64,000 bases of DNA, taken from Mytilus galloprovincialis (taxonomy: Eukaryota; Mollusca; Bivalvia; Mytilida; Mytilidae). Each line of letters begins with the position of its first letter. The stretch's first letter is position 1. The notes under the pieces were generated by a model. It was not told the DNA's origin. It did not search any database and saw nothing but the letters and a program-made list of their open reading frames with translations. Of the stretch, positions 11,201 through 26,200 are shown one piece after another. The stretch is taken from assembly GCF_965363235.1 (NCBI RefSeq), contig NC_134844.1, positions 15,048,646-15,112,645 of the forward strand, read 5' to 3'. Both the position numbers and the translations under genes were made by a program.

Positions 11201-14200
11201 TTAAGATGCTTGTATAACTTTGATGAAATTTTTCATTGTCTCTACTGACTGTTGGGTTAATCTGTGTCTTTCTAACAACTCTTCTTTTCTTTGTCGTTGT
11301 TGCTGAAAATAGAAATAAAAAAGTTTGATGCAGAAAAACAATTAAAATAAATGGCAAAACAAAATCTTTTGAAACACATATTTAAAACATGATATGCCTT
11401 ATATATCCTGTTATTTACAGTATACGAATACGAAAAACTAATAGAAAACAACTGTTTACTGAACATGATCCTCATCTGTTGAATTAACTTACAAAAGTCA
11501 TTTATTATTTGTGGGTAATTTACTTGTTCAACTTCAATGTATAGATAAAAGCAATTAAGATGTCAAGAAATTCATACTGCATGTGACTTCAGAAAGAGCA
11601 AAAGCTTCCCAATAAAATCTTTAGTATTTATTTTCTATAAAACCTAAAAAAAAAAGTTATACTAGAGATATATAGATTCCTTCACTGCAACAAGTGTATT
11701 ACGATATTTCTCCACTCGAGACAGTTAAATTTTATTATTTAAAGCGTGAGGCTTGCCGAGCTCTTTAAATAACAAAAATTTAACTGTCGAGAGTGGAGAA
11801 ATATCGTAATACACGAGTTATAGTGTCGGAATCTGTTTCTCTAATGATTTTTATCCTTCTTTTTCAAAGATTTTCAGAAACTTATGTTCTTTATATGCGA
11901 CGTCATCAGGCATGGTCGCCTTTTTTCATGAAGTTATAATAGAAAATTCAGAAGAAAACAAAACATTTAGACGTCATAATCAAATTTCGACTAATCATTT
12001 GCCGAGACCGGTTTTTTCACTAGTGAGGAGAAATATTTTTCTCACACCGGTCAGGAAATGTGAAAATAGCACAAAAATTAGAGAAATATCTGTTACTCAC
12101 CATAAGACTTTCATTGAGTGATTTAGTTTTATTTGGTTATACTAGAGATATATCTGTTACTCACCATAAGACTTTCATTGAGTGATTTAGTTTTATTTGG
12201 TTATATTAGAGATATATCTGTTACTCACCATAAGACTTTCATTGAGTGATTTATTTTATTTGGTTATACTAGAGATATATCTGTTACTCACCATAAGACT
12301 TTCATTGAGTGATTTAGTTTTATTTGGTTATACTAGAGATATATCTGTTACTCACCATAAGACTTTCATTGAGTGATTTAGTTTTATTTGGTTATACTAG
12401 AGATATATCTGTTACTCACCATAAGACTTTCATTGAGTGATTTATTTTATTTGGTTATACTAGAGATATATCTGTTACTCACCATAAGACTTTCATTGAG
12501 TGATTTAGTTTTATTTGGTTATACTAGAGATATATCTGTTACTCACCATAAGACTTTCATTGAGTGATTTAGTTTTATTTTCTATCATCATTTTCTCAGC
12601 CAGTAAATCAGAACTTCTCCTTTGAAGTTTTCGTTTCTCTTCCTCTTTAGCTACAATATATATATAAACTTCATTAATGAATGTCACTGCATTTCTGTAT
12701 CACCCATTGTTATTCACATAATGCTATAGTTACTTTCTTTTTTCAAACATTATTACAAAAAGTGTTATTTTTCCCCCCCTATTGTCTGTCAACTAAAATG
12801 TCAACATTTCTTGTATATCATATTGAACATAATCATATAAAAAGTTTACAGATAAAAATTGTTCCAGCAATTTTATAAAAAAATAGTATTTTTCCTAGCC
12901 ATGTTAAATATTTCTTCTTTTGATTATATTGTTATTTCATTCAAACAACCGATAAAATGAATATGTCATGTATATTGTTTCTTCAGTTTTGTTAACAATT
13001 TTATTATATCCCATAATATGACCTGCCTTTGATAGAAATCAATCTTACACAAATGAATATCAGTATATCTGTTAATCTATATCAGATTGAATTGATTTCT
13101 ATGATTTTATTGACTACTTACCAGTTTTGTTGGCAATAAAGTTATGTACCATAGCAAGAGTTTCAGCAGACCAGGTACCAGATTTTCCATTAGCCTGTAA
13201 TAATAATTAGAGATATAAAAGTCTATTTTGCAATCTATTTTTGGTTACATTTGTGATTGATTGTTGGTTGCTTAATATCGAATGGCAAATATTTCATGCA
13301 TTTTCCGGTCAATAGTTACTTGTGCTATTCATTTGAATATAAAAATTCGCTACACATACATTTGCCATAAAACTAGTTTCAAAAAATTATTTAGAATTCT
13401 TTTGGCATTTTCATGCAGTATAGACTAACCAACATGAATGTACCAGTCATGTCATACATGGGAACTCTTTCAGCTCATGACATTGTTAAGTAAACTATTT
13501 TGCAAACTTATTGTCTTGTAGTAAATAAGATTATTTATACATAAAAAAGAGTTAAAATAAGTAAGTTTGAAAAAAAGATGGGATAACAATTATGTTTTTC
13601 TAAATGAAGTGAACAACAGGAATTTGAAACTGTATCTTACATGACATTTAGGACAACTCCATCTTCCCTCTGGAATGCTGGGTAATGATGGTTCTACACA
13701 ATGAATATGGTAAGCTCTATGACACGTGTCACATGGAATGAGGTTATCTACCATGCCACATTTGGAACAAGACAAGTCTCTGACTTCTTGGAACTGAAAG
13801 ACAGGAAAAGTTTTTTTTTTTTAATTCTTGTTAAGGATGTACCTCTGAGGAGCCAAAAATTTCTAGAATTAAGCTTTTTTTCTTAACCTGATTTTTTGGT
13901 TTATAAGACTGTAACAAAATAATTGGTGAAGAAAAAATCATATGGTGGTGCACTTCTTTTTTTTGCTAGGGCCCTTTGAAAATGCCCAATTTTGTTGATT
14001 TTCCCATTTTTCATCATTTTTTACCTATTTTTGGGCTATTATCATAAAAAAAAATCACAGTTCCACAATTAAACTTTTTCTCATACTTTCTATAAAGATG
14101 AAGTGGACCAATCTGAATAAATTTTACTTACAAAAACTATAGGTAGGTGTTAATATAAGAAAGTTTTATCATATTTTGACGCTTTTTTGTGTAAAATTTA

Positions 14201-17200
14201 CCATGCTGTCAATTTTATATTTTTGTGATTTTTCTCAGTTTTAGGTTGCATTTCTGTAAATATTGACAATGCAATTTCCCATAGGAACTCCTTTTACGGC
14301 TAAAACTGTACCACTTTTACTATGAAGTTTTGAAAAAAATCTTATCCTAGAATTGAAAGTTCATATGCACCACAATTTTTTTCAAAGGTCAAAATATAGG
14401 GCTGTGCGGCATATTTTCAACGTTTAGATGCCCTGAACTTCTCAGAGTTTAAACTTACACTAATTTTCTTAACTACCCCTACCTCGAATGAAAGGTTACC
14501 ACAGATTTCAATGTAAACAATATGCACGTGTTTATTTACTGGTAACATTCCCAAGTTCTGTCTCTGCGATATGGAACACAGAGAGTATAACTGGGAACCA
14601 GTATGTAAACAAAATCAATTTTCTATGAATATTCAATTACTCCCCAAAAGAGGCGTGTTTTGAGAAACAGCTGTATTTACAAAGTGCAACCTATACAGAC
14701 ATTTATTCAAATAGAAAACTCTCTAAAATCAGTTTTTCTCACATAAATACTCATTTATCAGAATTAAAGTCTTAAAGAAATCACTGTGTATACTCTAAGT
14801 TTTTCTTTACTATACATTTTATACCCCCTCCCCTGTTTCAATTTTTTTAAAGAATTTGAAAACAAGACTTTAATTATTGCCAGCTTACCCTATTTGCATA
14901 TTTTCTGATAAAAAATGCCTAAAACCTGTTAAAAACTGTTTTTATAACATATTGAAAGCATATCAGAATATCATATTTGTAATGTGAAGCAGTCAATCAT
15001 TACAACATTCAAGATTATATAAAGTATCCAATCCAGCCTCTATCTCCAGTCCACATCTTACTGTATGCCTATTTGTCAATTAAAGAACACATTTTCTGCC
15101 TCAAATGGTCAATTTAGAATTCTTGTCACAACAGTATCATCTGTAACCATATATCTGACACAATTTAGCTACTATATATACTAGAAGTGTTCAAACAAAG
15201 CCATATTTGCAATAGTTGTATGTATGCAGATACCAGTCTGAATAATAAATTCACTTAAAATGTTGTAGAGATGACTGCTAACATCTGATTTTTGCATAAC
15301 TTCCAAGCATAGTTATTGTTTTCTATATCAAGAACTTTAAAATCATAAATTCATAGCATTTACAAGTTAAATTATTTGTTTTATGACCTGGGGGGTAGAC
15401 AATTTGCTATGTTTTTTGCCCCTGGGGCCTCAAATTTCCTAAATCATTCTGCTGTTTCTAGCAATTTGGAATATTTAGTACATATTCAGGATAGAACACA
15501 CTATTGTAAGTTTTCTTGAGATATTTTTGTTTTTCTAGCTTGTATTTATTATGCCGTGGTGACAAAAAAGCAGACTTAGGTGTTGCGGCTTACTTTTGGG
15601 TTATCGAAAGGACACAAATACCCCATAAATAATATTCAGGAAGGATCTATGAGTTTCAATGACTGCGAAGAGTAAATATAAGCACTTCTTAACAATTTAA
15701 CTTACAAAAATGCAAATATTATGATTTAATTTTGTATCCAGGACTTTAAGTAAACTATGCATACTGTAAACTGAATTTTTGCTGAGTCATCATATTTAAG
15801 GCCCAGGATTCTATCAATCTTCATTAAATATTTATAAAACTTCTTATTTCAGTTAATTTCTAATCTGTGAAATAAAGCAAATTTGGTTAAATTCTGAATG
15901 TTCCCCTTTTTCACCCTATATAGGTTGCATTTCTGTAAATATTGACAATGCAATTTCCCATAGGAACTCCTTTTACGGCTAAAACTGTACCACTTTTACT
16001 ATGAAGTTTTGAAAAAAATCTTATCCTAGAATTGAAAGTTCATATGCACCACAATTTTTTTCAAAGGTCAAAATATAGGGCTGTGCGGCATATTTTCAAC
16101 GTTTAGATGCCCTGAACTTCTCAGAGTTTAAACTTACACTAATTTTCTTAACTACCCCTACCTCGAATGAAAGGTTACCACAGATTTCAATGTAAACAAT
16201 ATGCACGTGTTTATTTACTGGTAACATTCCCAAGTTCTGTCTCTGCGATATGGAACACAGAGAGTATAACTGGGAACCAGTATGTAAACAAAATCAATTT
16301 TCTATGAATATTCAATTACTCCCCAAAAGAGGCGTGTTTTGAGAAACAGCTGTATTTACAAAGTGCAACCTATAAGAACAAAATGCATATTATTTCAACT
16401 TTTTTGTTATAAATGAATGAAAAAAGACATACCTAAGAAATTTAAAAAGACCAAAATGATATGGGATGTACATGATTCTTGTAAAATCATTTTTTGTATC
16501 CCTCACCCATTTTCTCAAAATTTTGGCTAAAAATACTGACTTGATTGGTCGTAAAATTTGAAAAACTGGATTACGCAAAAACCATTCATTGTAAATACAC
16601 CTTTTTTCACAGATTTATGTTTGCTTATAATATTTTTAAAATTCATTGATATTTTCCACTTCTATCACATGTTTTGGAAATAATTCAAGAACGAGATTTC
16701 AATGAGACTGAACGAGACTGAAAAGTCAGAAGAATACATCCTTAAGGAGAAAAGTCTATTTTTAAAATGTTAGTATCTCAAAGGCATTACGGTAACTAAA
16801 GATTGTTAATTATGTGTTTTGACATTTCTGACTTTTCAGTTGTCTTATTTCTTCTCTCTGATACACATAATGTAATATAGCTTCAACTAACAAGAGGCTC
16901 CATTGGAACTATTGTGTTCTTTGATCTTGTCTTTATTTGTGCTATAATGCTTCTTTTGGTTGGCAGTCTTTTAATGTGGATCGATATATAGGCATCCAGC
17001 TGTAGTGTTTTTGATTTTGGGCATTTTTGATGCAGGTGGGTCCTGAGGGGCAATTCAGACACGATTTTTAAAGTGTTGTTTCCATTTAGTTTTCCTTGTA
17101 TTCATACCTCCTTATGTCAGTTTTCTCTTTTTTACTCATGTTATGTTGACCACATTAATTTTAGACTGAGCAAGTTCTTTTCCTAATGATAACATTAATA

Positions 17201-20200
17201 TATTTAAAATATCACTTACCTCAGAAGCCCCATTTTTAAAGACACCATTTTTAATGCCAGTCCAACTGTCGTTACTATCTGGTGTACTTGGATGACTATT
17301 ACACGGTGAAGTACGACTTTGTTTAGGTGGTCTTCCTACAAGTTAAGAAAAAAACATCTGTAATATTTATTATGATTTACTAAATATTGGTATCTTACAA
17401 TTGAATATAATTTTCGTAAATAAAATACAGCAGTATAATAAGTGTAAAAGTTATGAGAGACTAAAGCATTTATCCCAAAAGGGAATGTGCACTTCTTATT
17501 GTTCTGATTTCAGATAAAGTATCACTACAAAATTAGTGAAAACAAAATTAAATAAATAAACTGACTTAATGACTCATCAAAGTAAATTGATATTTTTAAT
17601 TATAGAAAAGAAGATGTGGTATGACTGCCAATGAAACAACTCTCTACAATAGACCAAACTGCACAGAAATTAACAACTGTATGTCATTGTATAGCCTTCA
17701 ACAATGAGCAATTATCTGTATAAATATACAAATTTAGCAGTTTCTGTCTATTAAAATGTAAACTTATACATACCTCTGGACCTTTTACCACCAGGAAGTG
17801 AATTCAATGTTAAACTGTTTGGTCTCTTTCTCTTTAAAATAAGACATGTTAATTATTGCATGAGATTCAAATACAGGGTTTTAAAGTCAGATAGTTGGTG
17901 TTCTACATCACTGTATACAGCTTCTGCACAAAATGCCACTTAGTATTCAATTATATGTCTCTACTTATTGTAATACATTGTATAACTTTAAATATCTTGA
18001 CATTTTGTTCTTGTGCAAAATTACTGCCAATATGCTCTCACCTCATTATTTCTTCAGAGTATGAGGCATCATACAACCATCATTCAAAGATTATTAGCTT
18101 GGTTTATGGATTCATTAATAAAGGCTATATTTTTGTTCTCAATTTTACACTCCCTCTTTTGAATGTGTTTTTGATAATTAAACACAAAGTCAGCAAAAAA
18201 TAATGCAACAATTCTAATGTTAATTTTTTAGTTCGTATAAATTTGGTCCAATAATATTGTGTCAAGATAACACCAACACATATCAAAAACCATAGAGAGC
18301 TACAAATGCAACAAATACAAAATATACCAATCAATATTTCTGTTTAAAATGAAGCATTCCTATTAAAACAAAATGCAAACCCAATCAAACTTTTTATTGA
18401 AAAAGTCAAAACAGATTTGAAACAATTTGGTCATAGAAAACGAAATTTTACAACAACTTATCTATGTGCAACACAATAAGCATCTAACTTTTGTAAAAAA
18501 TCATTCAAACAATTGAAGGTCTCTGATTAAAAGTTACCACACTGCTTAGAGAAAAAGATTGTTTTTAAATGTTTTATGTTTGATTTTTTTGGTGGTAATG
18601 GACAAAGGGAAATAACTCTCAATATCTTTTTTTATGTCACATTTTTTGTTGTAATTTGGTATAATCTATACAAAAGAAAGATGTTTTCTGCCTCTCATTG
18701 TTTATGGTTATTTAGAAATGGGTGGTTAAGGACATACCTAACAAAAAATATAAAGATGTTGAAGTTTTTTTTTTATCTCCTTGGTTACTTACTATATCTG
18801 GTTCAAAATTATACAGTGGATTAGCTGTTGTCCTTCTTCTTCTATCATATCTTTTATTCTTCAAATTCTTCAATTCTAAAAAAAGTGTAAATCAAAAATT
18901 AAAACCTTTTCTCACATCTCAAAGATAAAAAATAAAACAACACAACTCTTTTGATTCGCTAACAAAATCTGAAATTTCAAATAAAAGACAGCAGTTTGAC
19001 AGCAAAATATTTTACTTTCAGGATTGTTCTAAAATGTTATATATAATAATTGCATCGCAAATCAAAATACTGTATTTAACATAAACTCATCGGACAAAGT
19101 TGAGTTCCCACTTGAAAAAAGTCCTATCTTGATTGATATTTTTCAAAAAATATTACCATGTAACTTTATGAGTGATTTATATAAAATAAATATCATACGA
19201 ACAAATGGACACACAGTGTGACAGTATCAGATTAGCAATAATGAAAAATTGCATTATTGTTTGTGATTTTGATTCACAAAAATTTTGTAGTTTTCCATAA
19301 AAATATTGATTTACATGCTAGTTACATGTAGCACTAACACAGTTAAATTATACTTACCATTTAATGCTTCCCTTGTAATAAGTTCTAGAGCACTCATAAA
19401 ATTCAGTTTCTGAAAATATATTGAGAAATTCAAATACAAGTATATATTATTTCAAAATCTTTATAAACAAGAATGTGTCCCCAGTACACAGATGCCCCAT
19501 CTGCACTATCAATTCTTATGTTCAGTGAACCATGAAAATGGCGGAAAATCTCTAATTTGGCATTAAAAGTAGAAAATTCATATCATAGGGAACATTTCTT
19601 CTAAGTTTCAAGTTGGACTTCAAGTTCATCAAAAACAACCATGACCAAAAACTTTAACCTGAAGCGGTACAGACAGACAGACAAACAAACAGATGAACAA
19701 ACGAACAAATGGAAGAACAAACGAACAGATAGACGCACAGACCAGAAAACATAATGCCCATAAATGGGGTATAAAAACATATGCAAAATGCATACATCTA
19801 TTTTGGTATTTGCTGGAACCTTTTATGCTTACTCTATTGCTAAGCAAAGATATATGCATTGCTCCTAATAATGTGCAATACTCTTACAATTCAAAACAAT
19901 TATTTTTTTTTCATTTTTCTATGTCAGCAAAATAAATGATAAGATATAACACATGTAATAAGTAATAATCTAATCAATAGGATATGGATTATAAGTCATA
20001 TTATCTGTAAGTAGCAAAAATGCATTAAACAATGTCATACTATTGTGAGGTGAAGGAGGAGGTGTCATCCCTAATTCCTGATAAAACACTAAATCCAGGA
20101 TCTTAAAAAAATATAATCATTAATTCCTGTGTCCTGATAAGTGTAAATCCTGAATTGCCACAAAAATAATATTTAATTCTGACACCCCAACATTTTCTTG

Positions 20201-23200
20201 AGCCCCTTTGTTGTTTATTGTTCAATAGCTCGAACAATATTCCGCCAGCAATTTCAAAAATTCACTTTTTATGCCCCATTTATGGGCATTATATTTTCTG
20301 GTCTGTGAGTCCGTTCGTCCGTCCGTCCTTTGGTCTGTCTGTCCCATTCAGGTTAAAGTTTTTGGTCGAGGTAGTTTTTGATGAAGTTGAAGTCCAATCA
20401 ATTTGAAACTTAGTGCACACTACAAAACACCCGTGATATCTTGGGTCCGTGACTGAATTGAAGTATATAACTGTGCGTAAGCCTTATTTTAGTATTGGGA
20501 TTGTCATCTGATAAAGTCATGCCGATTATAAGATGCACAGTTTTCTCTGCTTTCAAAATCTTTCTGTTTGAATCCGTCAACCTGGAACTTATCAATTATT
20601 GGTAATATTAATTATTTGGAAAACAAAAGGTCCTGGAATGGAGTATTTTTTAATAAACAGCATTGTGCTATATTGGATATATATAAAATTGAATTCTTTG
20701 AATTGTCGTTTTTACCCCATGACTGCTGACAAATTGGACCTCGTTATTTTAGTATTACAGATGTTCCCTATGATATAATCTTTCTAATTTAAATGCCAAA
20801 TTAGAGTTTTTACTCCATTTTCACGGTCCACTGAACATAGAAAATGATTTCAGATGGGGGGTGTGTGTACTATCAACACATTCTTGTTTTATATATCTAT
20901 ACTTCTAAATCTAAAGACTGTTTTTATGTTCACCTGATAAATGTATAACCGAAGACAGCTACAAGTCAAACTTATATATAAGGGTATATATACTTGATAG
21001 GGTATACTGAAAATTTCACTCCTTTACATCTAGAATGGTAAACGTGACGCCAACAAAATTCAAGCTTGTGTTTTGTGGTTATAAGCATTGCGTATAAGTT
21101 TCATAAAATTTGGTTCAGGCAAACTAAAGTAAGAGAACAGAAATCAATTTTTGGATCATATGGTTGTACGTACAAGTAAGGGACATACATACTTACAGAA
21201 TAAACATGGATAAAACTCAATATGGATGGGGAATAACAATAGAAGTATGACCTCAGGAATAAAAAGTTTATATACACTAGATTCATACAATGTTGAGGTG
21301 TTTATAACCCTGCAACACATTTTAGTTGCTGCTGTGTAATTACCATTGAGACAATGACATTTGAGATATTTGTTTTAAGCCATTTATTTGATATACTAGT
21401 AATCATTGCATCTGCGTTAGGACGACACATTGTTGATTATAGGTCAATCTTTAAGAATCATACTGCCCCAGGAATAAAGTTTGAGGATAAATTTCTGGAT
21501 CCGCCACTGCATTGTTAAGCACTAAGAAAGTCATTTTGCTAGTACATGGACAAACGTTATTAAATCATTTTAATAATTTGTACAGCACTTGTCTTTAGAT
21601 TGATCTCGGTCATGATACACTGAACTATAATATTCTCAGAAGTAGATGATGACTCGGTTGCTTTTAAATTATACGGATGCTATGATACTAATTGTCATTA
21701 AAACATTTTTCTGTTGTCAGTTTGATACACTTCAGCATGCTGAACGAGTGACGGTCCTTATATCCACATTGGAATGTGAAACAGTTAGTATTTAGTTTAA
21801 ATTAAATAACGGAATTAAAAGTTTTCAAATGATTTTTTGCATCAAAACTTTCAGATCGATGTCAGTTTGACAAAAACAATGCACTTTTCTATTTAAGCCG
21901 GTATTTACCTTTACTCATTCTTGGCGCGAGACATAAGCCAGTTAATTATTGATTATTTTATATTCTATCACCTGTGTATTGTTAAAATAAATCAAACCAT
22001 TATCACTTGTCAATTATCCGACAACTTGGTCAAATGTCAACTTGTTCTCGCATACCGGACTCTTTCGTTACACTCGGGCTTTTACTTATTCAATAATAAA
22101 CAGTTGTAAATATGGTACAGAGTAAAAAATAGTGTGGGAAAATGTTCATTCATAAAATATTCATGAATGAAACGCTGTCTAGCGTAGATTTCTTTTGATT
22201 TTCTCTTCAGCCAATTGCCGATCCGCAAAGTAGTGTTTGTGATACTTATTTTTAAAATGAAGTTAAATTCATCTGAATTGTCGGTGAACATTCATTCCTT
22301 TTTTATTCAAGCTGTAATCTTTTCAAAAGACTTAGAGTAGCAACTCAAAATAACCAAGAATCAGAATTCAAACACTAGTACTACATTATCTTGGAGCAGA
22401 ACATTGCGATAGTCTGTCTCGCCTGTAGTTGAGGCCGACGCCTATGGAAAGTAGCTATAGCAAGCTATAGCAAATTTTCCAAAAACTTCAAAGTTTTTAA
22501 TTATTGCTACATGCAAGTTATTCCAGTTCTAAGAATTTAACTTATTAATGTCTTGATTCCTGGTTAATCTACAATGTACTGTATTCAGAAATTATTGCGT
22601 GCATTTGTTATTGTGATTTTTTTTAAGAATGTACAAAAACGAGAGATTAATTATTGCTATTTCAAGAAGATACACATTAAGACAATTGTACCATATATAA
22701 AATGTGAGTTCTTATTATTGCAATTCTCACCCAGTTGCATTATTCGCAATAATAAAAACCTCACAATAATTTCAGAATTTACAGTATAGGAAAACTTGAC
22801 AAACCTACCTCTTTTTCCTCTGGAGTTTGTTTTTTATCAATAGTTCTATCACCAAGATCATCAGAGGAAGGCTGCCTCTGTATTGATGACGAGGAGGACG
22901 ACTTAGAACTACCCTGAAACAAGAACAATTTACATGGATTTATGGAAATGTTGTGTACAAGTTGTCACTTTAAATGTACATGTGTACATCTTATTCTACA
23001 TGTTCTATGTAGAAATTTCTACAAGTATTCCAGTCTGCACCAAAAACTTTTTCAACTACTAGTCCGAAGACCAATATTCTGACATTTTTCTTATTGGTCC
23101 AAACAAAATTTTGCAAAAACTTACTAGTCCGAATGAAATTTTACTAGTCTCGGGCATCGGACTAGTGGCTAACCGTGCAGACTGGTATTCATTATTTTAA

Positions 23201-26200
23201 ATTTACAGTATGGGTTTTTCTTATTGTTAAAGCCTGTATGGACACCTGTAGAGGTTTAAAACTTTCTCTTTTTATTGTTGGTGGACAGTCGCTCATTGGC
23301 AATGCGACCACATCTCCATAATTTCATACAACTTTTTTTTTCTTTTTTTTAAATTTCATACAACTATGATTTTTCATGTATATGTTAATATAGATGACTG
23401 TATTTATAAATACCAATATATGCAAATTTTAAATAATGTAATAAGATATTTTACGTATGAAGTTGACCTTCACTTAGGATACTGAGGTACTTGTAAAGGT
23501 GATCATGGCTGAGATTATTTTTTTTTCTGCTTACCTGTGAAGTTGACCTTGACTTTGGATACTGAGGTACTCATAAAGGTGATGATGGCTGAGATTATTT
23601 TTTTTCTGCTTACCTGTGAAGTTGACCTTGACTTTGGATACTGAGGTACTCATAAAGGTGATGATGGCTGAGATTATTTTTTTTCTGCTTACCTGTGAAG
23701 TTGACCTTGACTTTGGATACTGAGGTACTCGTAAAGGTGATGATGGCTGAGATTTATCTGTCTTTATAACTGAGCTAACCACATTTGTTACAGCTGTTTG
23801 AATCAGAGAGACAGGTAGAGGAGCTGGTAGTATCCTGGCTGGCTGGATCGGAATAACAGGGGTTGTTTGTATGTTCGTTGGCTGTGGCAAGATTTGTTGA
23901 TTTATATGAGCTGGTTGTGGTAATGATGTCACCAACTGACCAATAGATTGGACAAACTGGGGCATAGCACATATTTGAGGTGAGATTGGTTGACCAATAG
24001 ACTGAGCAGCAAATACAGTGGGAATGAGTTGATTGACAACAGGCTGGAGTAATAAATGAGCAGGTTGAGACATAGCGTGTGCGGCAGGTGGCACTGATGT
24101 AATAGCAATACTTGTGGCTCCAAGTGGTAGGCAAGTAGGCTGCAAGAAAATATATACATTTGATACCAACAGTGATTAAGTTATTGAAGCCAAAATTCAA
24201 TTTTAGTTTAATCTTCATAGCATGTCTGTTCCATACATTGTCAAATTTGTCATATATTTATCAGATTTGAAAAGTAGCGCAAAAGAGGTAAACATAGTCT
24301 AATCTTATTAATCTTATGCCTAATGCTTCACATACATGTAGGAAAATCTTTTCAGTATATTGATGAGCTATTCTAACACTCTCTAGGAATTTAGTAATAT
24401 TGCAATCTACATTGCACAAATGTAGAGTGAATTATTTCAAAATTCAATATTTGTCCTTTATCAAAAAAGATTGATACAACTAAAAATCTTTTTTTATCAC
24501 TTCCTGGAAAGGTGAAAATTAAGATTTTAAGCTGAGTAGTTTCTAAAACATTAGGTATAGAAACGATATCATTCTACTGGATCCCATGTTAATCAAAGGT
24601 GTAGTTCACTGGAGGTACTCAAACTATACCAATTTCTATTGTTGTATGACGTCAGAGGAGTGAAACAAATGTGAAATTATCGGTTTTTATTTCACTGGGA
24701 AATCAATGAAATTCATTACAACCAATGTAATAATTAAAGAATAACTAATCGAAGAATTCAAATAGAGAAAAATATTCAACGAGTGACCGAACATCACATT
24801 AATTCACGAATGCGCGTGGCGCATGAGTTAATTATCAGTGTTGTTCAGTCACGAGTTGCATATTTTTCGATATTTGAATTCCTTAATTAGTTAATTTTTT
24901 TATTACATTGGCAAATGGCTTTTTTTTAAAAAGAAATTAATGTATAACATGTAAAGAACTATATTTTTTTCTACGCACTCACAATTTGTTTTGATCCGCC
25001 GTTATAGACGTCTTGACAACGCCTATTTTTGTATGATGTCAGAGAGTGAAATAACCACATTTATTTCACATGTGAAATTATCAGTTTTTATTTAACTGGG
25101 AAATCAATGTAATTCATTGCAACCAATGTAATAATTAAATTTAATGCACATGGAAATAGTAATTAATATATTAACGATCACATGATACAGGTTATATTTA
25201 ACTGAGATTTACCTGAATATTCATTTGGGTTGACACTGGTGATTTCTTTGTTATAATATCTTTACGCAAACTTTGTACTATAATTCTCTGCAAAGAAATT
25301 TAAATAATTCATTTCTATTAAACAATATGCTCATTTTTTTTTTTAATTAATACTACTATTCAATTTAACAGTATTTTCCGATGCATTTACTATCTTTTAA
25401 AGTGGATTTGATGTAAGAGTTCAGATGTCATTAGCCTCATTAGGCAAATTCTATTTCAACTTCTTGTGATTTTCACACTCCTAATATGGAGAATTTAACT
25501 TTTCCAAATAAACAGTCCATTTTTTAGGAGGCAGTACCCAGTACTTTTACCCTTCTATATACAGTTTTAAATTGTCCTTTGATTTCTTCTGCCTCTTTAT
25601 AAACATATAACTGTTTAATCTTGCTGTGGGATCATAGCTCCATTAAATCCTTAAGATATTTTTTGACAATTTGCTGACCCTAAGCTCGAGGTTCTTATAA
25701 TTTTTTTGTGCACATATTGTCAAAAAAAGTATAGTTTTGTTACAAAGATGTTAATAAATAAACTGAAAACTATATTAAGTTAAGGTAACACTCTACAATG
25801 TGACTTTGAATAGATTTTCAAAAATAAATATCTTTTTCCTGATACAAAAAAATAATTAAAATAAAAATTTACTTTTTTTAAAATTCAAATTAAATTACCT
25901 GTTTTTCACTTAAAACTGTAATCTGTTTCTGTAAATCACGAAGTTGTGTTTTAAGCTCCACATTCTGTAAAGAAAGACATAAATTATCACTTGTATAAGT
26001 GTAACTGGAAAATGAAACTTTGTCCAACAAAAATCAATAAATACCCAAGCATATAAAATGTACAACAATGATTCAGTAAAAATACGTTAATTTCCTCACC
26101 TGTAGATCAGCCTTTATTTTAGAAACCAGGATCTGAAATTATAAAAAGTACAAAATACTAGTAAATCATATTTTAATTATTAATTTTATTGTAAATCTGT

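Larger units (their letters stand above)
13835..16741. mobile_element. 2.9-kb putative TTAA-flanked non-autonomous element in a PHF21 intron
   Basis: TTAA at 13831-13834 and 16742-16745 flank inverted ends GGATGTA and TACATCC. I see no transposase reading frame. The inverted match is only about 7 bp plus the TTAA, so the call rests on position and symmetry. Two identical 448-bp inner elements lie inside. It sits between the AT-hook exon and the PHD exon. Confidence 0.5.

Noticed and set aside
12090-12581. CRISPR-like array
   Set aside because: The units are contiguous repeats without unique spacers, inside a eukaryotic gene.
14244-16370. 448-bp direct repeats as LTRs of a retrotransposon
   Set aside because: Each copy has its own inverted ends and TA flanks. 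The 1.2 kb between them has no gag/pol frame, primer-binding site or polypurine tract.
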